This document shows, piece after piece, positions 53,705 to 59,634 of a DNA stretch of 59,634 nt. Source of the DNA: Thermococcus sp. (lineage in GTDB: Archaea > Methanobacteriota_B > Thermococci > Thermococcales > Thermococcaceae); the NCBI RefSeq assembly GCF_015521605.1, contig NZ_WANV01000039.1, positions 1-59,634 on the forward strand, given 5' to 3'. Below the pieces are notes generated by a model that did no database searches, was not told where the DNA came from, and worked only from the letters and a program-made list of their open reading frames with translations. Made by a program: the position numbers and the translations under genes. Numbering within the stretch: position 1 is the first letter of the stretch; the number at the start of each line of letters is the position of its first letter.

Positions 53705-53720
53705 GAAACCCTTATAACTT
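53705..53720 (+). promoter_or_regulatory. Promoter of ATPase copy 2, identical to that of copy 1
   Basis: GAAACCCTTATAACTT is identical over 16 nt to the minus-strand sequence at 32539-32524 in front of the other ATPase. CTTATAA is the TATA box; the palindromic array begins at its downstream edge. Confidence 0.6.
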
Positions 53721-53754
53721 ACCCCGGGGTAAGTAACTTACGGTGGGGTAAGTT
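53717..53754 (+). repeat. 38-bp palindromic repeat, 5' copy, at the ATPase copy 2 start
   Basis: The element contains four half-sites: ACTTACCCC and its exact inverse GGGGTAAGT (a perfect 18-bp palindrome, 53717-53734), then AACTTAC and GTAAGTT as an inverted pair with a GGTGGG spacer (53735-53754). The spacer supplies the ribosome binding site and the final TT is the first two bases of the TTG start codon. A second copy, 31 of 38 positions identical in the same orientation, lies at the gene's other end. Confidence 0.8.
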
Positions 53755-54862
53755 GCTGTTTGATCTACAACCTAAGACAAGGCGTGAGGATTTGTACGAC
53801 AGGGAGGCAGAGCTCCAAGAGTTCAGAGATGCCCTAAACCTGGGTGAGAGGCTCATTCTCTTGCTCGGATTGAGACGTCTGGGGAAGAGTTCACTGCTCA
53901 ACGTTTCCCTGAATGAATCCGGGATGCCTTACGCAAAGATTGACGTCCGCTCTCTGTACTTCACCCATGGCTCCATACCTCAGGAGATCCTGGCCAAAAA
54001 ACTTCTGGACTCACTTCTCTCGACGGTCTCGTCCCGCAGGGCCATTAGACTGAGACTGGAAAAAGCGCTTGAATCTGTGAGGGGAATAAGACTTTCGGGC
54101 CTTCACGTTGAGTTTGAGAGAAAACCGGATTTGGCAGAAATTCTTGAGAGGATAAACTCCTGGGCCGAAAAGGAAGGCCTAAGGGTTATAATCGCCTTCG
54201 ACGAAGCCCAGTACCTCAGGCTCTCGGGAATCCAGTACGATGGCCTCATAGCGTATGCGGTTGACAACCTTCCGGCCCTGACCTTTGCACTGACCGGCTC
54301 GGAGGTTGGAATGCTCTACGACTTTCTGGGGCTGGAAAATCCGAAAAAACCCCTCTTTGGGAGGTATGCACGGGAGATTACACTCAACAGGTTCAGTCGG
54401 GAGCAGAGTGTGGACTTTTTAAGCAAAGGCTTTGAGGAGATTAGAGTTGAAGTCCACAAGGGTGAACTCGAAAGGGTCGTCGACAGACTTGATGGAATAA
54501 CCGGCTGGCTGACAACCTACGGCTACCTGAGAGGAGTGAGGGGACTCTCCGAGAGGGACGCCCTTGAAGAGCTGTTTCAGCGGGCCCAAGCACTGGTCAT
54601 GGAGGAGCTATCATCCCTTCTCTCCTACAGCAGGAGGTACGGGCTGATACTCAAGGCGGTCGCCCTTGGAAATGAGAGCTGGAGCGACATAAAGGAGTAC
54701 TTGGAATTCAAAGGAGGGCGAATAAACGATGCAAAGTTCTCCCTCCTATTGAAGAACCTCACAAAGTACGGCTATTTGACAAAGACCGGAAGGAGTTACG
54801 CAATACCCGATCCCGTTGTCCAAGAGGTGGTCAGGAAGCTCAGCTTACCCCAGGGTAAGTAA
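53753..54862 (+). CDS. Archaeal ATPase (Arch_ATPase/STAND-like) with C-terminal winged helix, copy 2
   Basis: A 369-residue homologue of the ATPase at 31402-32490. Walker A GLRRLGKSS is at 39-47, Walker B VIIAFDEAQYLR (Asp150-Glu151), and FALTGSEVGMLYDFLG with PLFGRYAREITLNRF matches copy 1. The C-terminal region (GLILKAVALGNESWSDIKEYLEFKGGRINDAKFSLLLKNLTKYGYLTKTGRSYAIPDP) is a winged helix suited to DNA binding. The start is TTG 53753 after GGTGGGG. Both its start and its stop (TAA 54860-54862) lie inside 38-bp palindromic repeats. It follows the McrBC-like pair by 62 bp. Its role is unknown. Confidence 0.88.
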   Translation: MLFDLQPKTRREDLYDREAELQEFRDALNLGERLILLLGLRRLGKSSLLNVSLNESGMPYAKIDVRSLYFTHGSIPQEILAKKLLDSLLSTVSSRRAIRLRLEKALESVRGIRLSGLHVEFERKPDLAEILERINSWAEKEGLRVIIAFDEAQYLRLSGIQYDGLIAYAVDNLPALTFALTGSEVGMLYDFLGLENPKKPLFGRYAREITLNRFSREQSVDFLSKGFEEIRVEVHKGELERVVDRLDGITGWLTTYGYLRGVRGLSERDALEELFQRAQALVMEELSSLLSYSRRYGLILKAVALGNESWSDIKEYLEFKGGRINDAKFSLLLKNLTKYGYLTKTGRSYAIPDPVVQEVVRKLSLPQGK

Positions 54863-54880
54863 CTTACCCCCGGGTAAGCT
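54843..54880 (+). repeat. 38-bp palindromic repeat, 3' copy, at the ATPase copy 2 end
   Basis: GCTTACCCC, AGGGTAAGT, AACTTACCC and GGGTAAGCT again form four alternating half-sites, the outer pair being exact inverses. Aligned without gaps to 53717-53754, 31 of 38 bases match; differences lie at the ends, one central base and the four spacer bases that serve translation at the 5' copy. The ATPase stop codon is in the middle, and the element ends on the stop codon of the convergent HDAC-like gene. Confidence 0.8.
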
Positions 54881-55889
54881 ATATTCCCCAGAACTCCCTC
54901 TGGATTTCGAGGACAGTTTTCACCGTTCTTATGGCCTCGTAACTGGGCTCGATGCCCCGTTCCTCCACGCTCCCCTCAAGATACCCCTTAACAAAGGCGG
55001 GGAGGGCCCTCATCAGCCCGACGGAGTAGCCACCTTCAAAGATGACGGCCAGGGGATAGCGGGAGAGCGTCGCACCGGCGTAGCGGAAGAACCGTTCCGT
55101 CAGCCTAAGCGTCGTGAGGCTCTCTCCAAGAAAGCCGTCAAAACCGGCAGAGACAACCACAGCATCGGGCTTCGTTTCCTCCAGGACTGGAAGGACGATT
55201 TCCATCCACGCGAGGATGTAGTCATCGTCGGTGGAGTAGTGGGGCATCGGGAGGTTGACCTTGCTCCCCTCCGCACCCCTTCCCCCGATGTCGTGTTCGT
55301 AGCCGCTCCAAGGATAGATGTCGCGCTCGTGGAGGTCGATGTGGACAACGTCCCCATCGTTCCAGAATATCTCCTGCGTACCGTTGCCGTGGTGGGCGTC
55401 GAAGTCAATGACCACAGCCCTTCCCCTGCGCTCCTTGAGGGTGTAAGCCGCAAATGCGCTGTTGTTGAAGATGCAGAAGCCGAGGGTTGAGGCGTTGAAG
55501 GCCCTTCCCGACCTGCCAGCATGGTGTCCGGGCGGTCTGACGAGCGCCAGGTAGAGACCCCTATCCTCCACTGCCGCCTCAACCGCAGCCCTCGCCGCAC
55601 CGACTGCCGAGAGAGCGGCTTCCCACGTGCCGGGGGACACGTAGGTGTCGGGGTCGAGGTACGAGAAGCTCCCTTCGAGCCCCCGAATCCTCTCCACGTA
55701 CTCCCCATCGTGTATCAGAAGGAGATCCGAAGGCGAGGCCGGGCTGGGCTCCAGAATTTTTTCCTCATCCCACAGCCCGTTTTCGGAAAGACCCCTTATC
55801 GCGTAGTCCAGCCTGGTCGGGTTCTCGGGATGATAGCCCTCGGGTCTGTGCTCCCTGAAAATGGGGGAGTAAAAGATTCTGAGGGACAA
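54879..55889 (-). CDS. Histone deacetylase-family protein
   Basis: A 336-residue zinc amidohydrolase of the HDAC/acetoin-utilisation superfamily. Markers are RPPGHHAGRS (catalytic His pair), GFCIFNNSAFAA, VIDFDAHHGNGTQEIFW (zinc ligands), HIDLHERDIYPWSG and VVSAGFDGF plus the GGYS end. Substrates in archaea are uncertain: acetylated Alba, other proteins or acetylpolyamines. Start is TTG 55889, 6 nt after GGTGAA, a site that overlaps the stop of tbp; the upstream frame to 55943 lies inside tbp. Co-transcription with tbp is therefore very likely. Confidence 0.9.
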   Translation of the reverse strand: MSLRIFYSPIFREHRPEGYHPENPTRLDYAIRGLSENGLWDEEKILEPSPASPSDLLLIHDGEYVERIRGLEGSFSYLDPDTYVSPGTWEAALSAVGAARAAVEAAVEDRGLYLALVRPPGHHAGRSGRAFNASTLGFCIFNNSAFAAYTLKERRGRAVVIDFDAHHGNGTQEIFWNDGDVVHIDLHERDIYPWSGYEHDIGGRGAEGSKVNLPMPHYSTDDDYILAWMEIVLPVLEETKPDAVVVSAGFDGFLGESLTTLRLTERFFRYAGATLSRYPLAVIFEGGYSVGLMRALPAFVKGYLEGSVEERGIEPSYEAIRTVKTVLEIQREFWGI

Positions 55890-55896
55890 GAGGGTT

Positions 55897-56469
55897 TCAC
55901 CACTCTTCCTCTTCCTCGATGAGGCCGTACTTCTCCAGCTCACGGAGGAGCTTTCTGACAGCCTCCCAGGCGTCGTGCTCGCTCTTGGCGCCGGAGCAGA
56001 CTATCTTTCCGGAGGAGAAGAGCAGTATGACCGCCCTCGGCTCCTTGACGCGGTAGATGACGCCGGGGAACTGCTCGGGCTCGTACTCACAGTTTGGCAA
56101 ACTGAGCGCAACGGCATCGAGGTTGAACTCCATACCGATGTCGCCGCTGAATACCATGTTCTGGATGTCTATCTGAGGTGCCCTTCCGAACTTGGCGCCT
56201 ATCTTCTTGAGCATCTGGATGAGCTTGTTGACTGCCCTCTCGATGTCCTCGACGCTCTTAGCGCCGGTGACGACCAGCTTTCCGGAGCTGAATATGAGGA
56301 GCGCCACCTTGGGCTCCTCAAAGCGGCATATTATCCCAGGGAACTCCTCGGGGTTGTACTTGGAGTTGGGACATATCTCTATAACCTTTTCAAGGTTCAG
56401 CTGCGTAAAGAGATCCACAGAAGCGACGATATTCTCGATTCTGAGCTTTACATTGCTCATGTCGACCAA
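55897..56469 (-). CDS. tbp: TATA-binding protein
   Basis: A 190-residue general transcription factor that binds the archaeal TATA box and recruits TFB. It consists of two direct repeats of about 90 residues: [62 protein letters not shown] and [62 protein letters not shown]. The acidic tail EEEEEW is typical. Start TTG 56469 is 6 nt after GGAGGTG and gives the N-terminus (M)VDMSNVKL, matching Pyrococcus TBP (MVDMSKVKL); ATG 56460 is too far from that site. A CATTTATAAAGG TATA box lies upstream. Confidence 0.97.
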   Translation of the reverse strand: MVDMSNVKLRIENIVASVDLFTQLNLEKVIEICPNSKYNPEEFPGIICRFEEPKVALLIFSSGKLVVTGAKSVEDIERAVNKLIQMLKKIGAKFGRAPQIDIQNMVFSGDIGMEFNLDAVALSLPNCEYEPEQFPGVIYRVKEPRAVILLFSSGKIVCSGAKSEHDAWEAVRKLLRELEKYGLIEEEEEW

Positions 56470-56612
56470 GGCTTACACCTCCAGATGGTGGGTTTAAAAA
56501 CCCTTTATAAATGAGACGGGTTGAGTTTTTAAAGCTTTAGGTAGCTGACCGGATGAAACCACCGGTGAGAAGGCTTAAAAGGTGCCGGCACAAGGAGAGC
56601 ACGGTGATGCCT

Positions 56613-57026
56613 ATGAGAAACACGATGGTTTTAGTAAGGACCGACAACTTTCAGAAGGCCAGCATCGCTCTCGCCGATCTGGTTCGGTACGGCGGCATGC
56701 AGATACGCGGTGATCCAAGGATTATCCCCCCCGCACTCTCGGACTGGGCCTTTGAGAAGATAAGCGGTGAAAAGCCGAGGAGACGCTTCAGGGCGCACGT
56801 GATCGCCCAGATAGACCTGCCGCCGGCAAAGGCGATCGGCAGGCTCATGGACATCCACCCACCGGCGCACGTTCTCGTGATCCCACCGGATACCGAAGTC
56901 TGGGAGGAGCTAATACGCCTCTGGAGCACCTTTGAGAAGCTCAAGGGCTTCCACCCTCCAAAGAGAACCAAGGCGGAAGAACTCAGGAAGAAGAGGGAGG
57001 AAGAGGAGGGGTTAGAGGAGCTTTAG
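56613..57026 (+). CDS. DUF356-family protein
   Basis: A 137-residue conserved archaeal protein: NTMVLVRTDNFQKASIALADLVRYGGMQIRGDPRIIPPALSDWAFEKI is the DUF356 N-terminal block, followed by HVIAQIDLPPAKAIGRLMDIHPPAHVLVI and a charged helical tail (RTKAEELRKKREEEEGLEEL). Function unknown. ATG 56613 follows GGTGAT by 4-5 nt; the upstream frame to 56553 has no site. An AGGCTTAAAAGG promoter element lies about 35 nt upstream, divergent from tbp. Confidence 0.8.
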   Translation: MRNTMVLVRTDNFQKASIALADLVRYGGMQIRGDPRIIPPALSDWAFEKISGEKPRRRFRAHVIAQIDLPPAKAIGRLMDIHPPAHVLVIPPDTEVWEELIRLWSTFEKLKGFHPPKRTKAEELRKKREEEEGLEEL

Positions 57027-57155
57027 TGTTCTATTGTTCACCTCTCTGAGTTTATTCTCTGTGCACTACGTTCTCGCTCTCACCTGAAAAGAAGTCATGC
57101 TTTTATTGAGAAAAATCAAAGAAGAAAAAGTACTTTCATTCGTATCCATGCTTTA

Positions 57156-58784
57156 TTAAGTTAAAATTTTTTCAATAGTCTCGGTTACTTTTTTGATTTT
57201 GGGTATCTTCGTGAAAAAGCCAATTTTAATTAGCTCTTCGCTGAATTTGTCTGACTTAAGATCTTTAGGTATGTCTATTCCCATGTATTGGCTGGCTCCT
57301 TTTAATTCTTCGTAGATGTCTTCGATAGTTCTGTCTATGAGTTCTTAATGTTTTCCCAACAATAACCCCATGTCTTCCTTCACTCCAATAGTCTCAAATA
57401 TTTCACTATACACCCAGACGATGTGGTACGATAGAGATCTCCATTTTTTCTCGTCACCCTCTTGAATTCTTCTTGTTATGTACTCCCTAATATGTACAAG
57501 AAGAAGGTATGGGAACAAACGTCTCATTAGGAATTCTCTTATACTAGCATCATCGCCATGGTTTTTAAGAGCCTCAATATCTTCTGCAGGGAAAATTTCG
57601 TCATAATACTCTGAGTCAGCAAAAATTTTTCCAGGACGAGAAAATGCGACATGGGGTTGTCGCATCCAATATGCAACAAAGGCTTGAGCCATCTCTTTCA
57701 TCTTTATGTGGCTTTGACTATGTGCTTTCTCTCCGCGGCGGTATATGTATTCAATATCAAAGTACTGCTTGAACCACTTCTGGAGTCTCCTATGGGATAT
57801 GTCAACTGCCCGTAGATCCTTAGTATTTGTTGGTGTTTGGGTATTAGAGGTCTTAGTCAGCCGGAATGCCCGTTCAATGTCATCTTCTCTAACTTTAATA
57901 ACCTTGGCCAGAACCCAGATAGGTTCATCTATCACGGGATTCCTCTCTAAGAATTTTGCAATTGTAGTTATAGTCTGGGCACCATTAACTACTGTGAAGT
58001 TTTGGAAGTTGTATGTTCCATCAGAGTTTCCTTGACTGAAATCAGTACATAAGCAGACAATACCATTGTTTAGCATCCAAAAGTCCTTTCTTTTTTCCTC
58101 ATCTTCTAGACTCTGATTAATCTGCCAGTTTACAGAGCCTTTTCTTAGTCCCAAAAATTTTCGAATATTAAACGCAAAGAGTTCCTCCCTCTCAATGAAA
58201 TCCTTAAATCTAGAGGCATCTACCAACCCAATTATTGCTTCATCCAAAACTATTGAAGATTTAAATTTCAAATTAATATTTACCCCGTATATTTTTTCAA
58301 ACATTTGAGCAAATTTTTTAGATCAAATATTTCAATATCAGCATCAAGATTATATCCATGTTTAGTAAGCCATGTCCTAATGCGTTTTCTAGTTTTTTTG
58401 TATTCTTCTCGAACTTTTTCATTTGCATCGGCTAATGTGACAACATATAAACGGAGCATTTTTGCTCTATGAATGGGACTGGTGTCTAGATTATGCTCCG
58501 CTTGGATAGCCCGTTGAATATCCTTGAATGCAGATAGTACATAGGAGGGTTCCGTGCTATATTTAAACTGATAAATCTTGAGTATTTCATTTTCTTCGTC
58601 AAAATAAACTGCATCTCTTCCCTGATCCCAAGGACCGTCGAGGATCGTTAACTCAGCGTCTTCTTCACTTAGGTCTTCTACTTCCTCTAGGAACCAATAT
58701 CCAAAGGCCATGTACTCGTCTAGATTTTTTTTCTCTGGCAATTTTAGATACTTGTTCCTTTATCTCCTCTAATACTGAAGCCAT
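57156..58784 (-). pseudogene. Decayed AIPR-family phage-resistance nuclease gene (two frameshifts and a premature stop)
   Basis: One ancestral reading frame of about 543 codons is broken in three places. ATG 58784, 5 nt after GGTGGT and behind a CTTTTATAAG TATA box, opens MASVLEEIKEQVSKIAREK; an A8 run near 58726-58735 shifts into the frame DEYMAFGYWFLEEVEDL...DGPWDQGRDAVYF...IYQFKYS (a PD-(D/E)XK-like nuclease domain, to 58280). An A6 run near 58295-58303 shifts into the AIPR domain (58304-57345: NNGIVCLCTDFS, NFTVVNGAQTITTIAKFL). A TAA at 57345-57347 then interrupts the frame, which continues for 62 codons (ELIDRTIEDIYEELKG...) to 57156. AIPR proteins act in phage defence. The strong AT bias indicates recent transfer. 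Sequencing errors in the A runs could mimic the frameshifts but not the stop. Confidence 0.8.
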
Positions 58785-58995
58785 AATAACCACCGTACTA
58801 TATTATCTATAACAACCTTATAAAAGATTTTTGATAAATATGGGGAGTTAGTATAATGCATCAAACTGCATGTCGAGGTTTTATAAATTTTGTTATGGAT
58901 TGCAAAGATTCTGCGCCCAATTGATATAACGGAAAATAAAAGCTCACTAATTTCTTAATCTTTGTATAGAAGTTGGTCAAAGAAGATTTAAACGT

Positions 58996-59535
58996 TCACT
59001 TCTTCTTCCGCTTCTTGATCCTGATGTTGGCTATGTCGCCGAGGGTCGGCTCGTAGTCCCTGGGAATCGAGGGCTTCTTCTCGATCTCTGTCTCGGCGCG
59101 CTCGATGAGGGTTATCTTGAAGTACTTCTCCAGTTTTCGCGCCTCCTTTATCGTCGGCTCACGGTAGCCGTGGGCTATTGCCCTCAAATCGTTCATTGAA
59201 AGACCAATCTCGTGGGACAGCTCTTCATAGCTCTTCCCAGAGCGCTGTATCGCCCTGTAAACCCTCTCTGCGTAGTCCTCAACTATCTCCTCCGTGTAGA
59301 GCGGCCTCTCGATCCTCGGTCTGGACGGCCTCGGCCTGGACGGCCGCGAGTAGGTTCTCCTGACCGGCTGCCTCCCGGTCGGCATGATGCTGAACGTTCC
59401 GGGCTTCTTTCCGCCGTATTTCTCATAACATCGATTGCAGACGAGAACCTCCGCCCCCTCAAGCCTTATCTTGTGGCCCTGTCCCCTTATTGGGGCCCCA
59501 CATATCTCGCAGTATCTAGGCTTGGCTTTCCCCAT
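58996..59535 (-). CDS. mbf1: Multiprotein bridging factor 1-like regulator (archaeal MBF1, TIGR00270)
   Basis: A 179-residue protein. An N-terminal zinc ribbon (YCEICGAPIRGQGHKIRLEGAEVLVCNRCYEKYG, CxxC...CxxC) is joined by an arginine/proline-rich linker (TYSRPSRPRPSRPRIERP) to a C-terminal XRE-type helix-turn-helix (AIQRSGKSYEELSHEIGLSMNDLRAIAHGYREPTIKEARKLEKYF) and ends in a basic tail. Eukaryotic MBF1 links TBP to activators; archaeal MBF1 associates with the ribosome or transcription machinery. ATG 59535 follows GGTGGT. The linker uses repeated SRPRP units. Confidence 0.9.
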   Translation of the reverse strand: MGKAKPRYCEICGAPIRGQGHKIRLEGAEVLVCNRCYEKYGGKKPGTFSIMPTGRQPVRRTYSRPSRPRPSRPRIERPLYTEEIVEDYAERVYRAIQRSGKSYEELSHEIGLSMNDLRAIAHGYREPTIKEARKLEKYFKITLIERAETEIEKKPSIPRDYEPTLGDIANIRIKKRKKK

Positions 59536-59605
59536 CTCAACCACCTTCTTGCTCCACTTAAGGCTCGAAGTCAGGCTTTTTAAACCCCTCGATGAGCTTA
59601 TATTG

Positions 59606-59634
59606 ATGAGCGGGGTAAGGATAGAGAGGCTCCA
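59606..59634 (+). CDS. Possible start of a gene running off the right edge
   Basis: ATG 59606 opens MSGVRIERL without a stop to the window end. A GCTTTTTAAACC TATA-like box lies about 25-30 nt upstream, which would give a leaderless mRNA, common in this order. Only nine complete codons are visible, so this is tentative and no product can be named. Confidence 0.35.

Noticed and set aside
53717-53754. Palindromes at the ATPase start read as a terminator of the McrB-like gene
   Set aside because: They sit directly after a TATA box shared with the other ATPase, include the ribosome binding site, and recur at the gene's end; a terminator role does not explain this.

Overview
This is a chromosomal window from a hyperthermophilic euryarchaeon of the order Thermococcales, most likely Thermococcus. 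The markers are di-myo-inositol phosphate synthesis genes, TATA-binding protein, SRP19, FtsZ, Hel308, a KEOPS subunit, pyruvoyl-dependent arginine decarboxylase, ADP-forming acyl-CoA synthetase next to indolepyruvate:ferredoxin oxidoreductase, a sulfide dehydrogenase/Nfn pair, archaeal BRE/TATA promoters and GGTG-type ribosome binding sites. No rRNA, CRISPR array, integrase or insertion sequence was found. There is one tRNA, tRNA-Leu(UAG), with an encoded CCA.

Layout. 1-10 kb: a partial large protein, a Dph6-like ligase, then a block in which the two enzymes of the heat-stress solute di-myo-inositol phosphate (IPCT/DIPPS and MIPS) flank a complete sugar-type ABC importer. 10-19 kb: pyrF, RNA-binding and FAD-synthase genes, a ParA/RHH pair, ftsZ with an RHH gene upstream, cgi121, an aminotransferase and transporters, ending in a hairpin-rich repeat patch and the tRNA. 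19.3-22.7 kb: an operon of three small membrane proteins, an XRE regulator and an ABC exporter behind two tandem palindromic operators. 23-29 kb: a ZIP transporter with a DtxR-like box, Hel308, SRP19 and TrmI. 29-31.4 kb: SudB/SudA. 31.4-33.5 kb: an ATPase gene with a perfect 22-bp palindrome at its start, two probable C/D box sRNAs, and GcvH. 33.7-39 kb: an eight-gene Mrp-type antiporter operon plus a CPA2 antiporter. 39-45.5 kb: polyamine synthesis, an ArfB-like hydrolase, a small zinc finger protein and a membrane-anchored transcription regulator. 45.7-49.7 kb: acyl-CoA synthetase alpha subunit with iorAB. 49.7-54.9 kb: a McrBC-like restriction pair followed by a second ATPase flanked on both sides by a 38-bp repeat of palindromic half-sites. 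54.9-59.6 kb: HDAC-like protein with TBP, a DUF356 gene, a decayed AIPR phage-defence gene, and MBF1.

The strongest candidate for something undescribed is the ATPase/palindrome pairing. The ATPase genes near 31.4 and 53.7 kb share an identical 16-nt promoter stretch and the same start-site architecture, yet each carries a different palindrome. The second gene is enclosed between two 38-bp copies (31 of 38 identical) that contain its start and stop codons, next to a McrBC-like system. This suggests either a self-recognising regulatory element or a mobile gene cassette. The AT-rich AIPR gene nearby carries three independent lesions, which marks the 50-59 kb stretch as an actively turning-over defence region.
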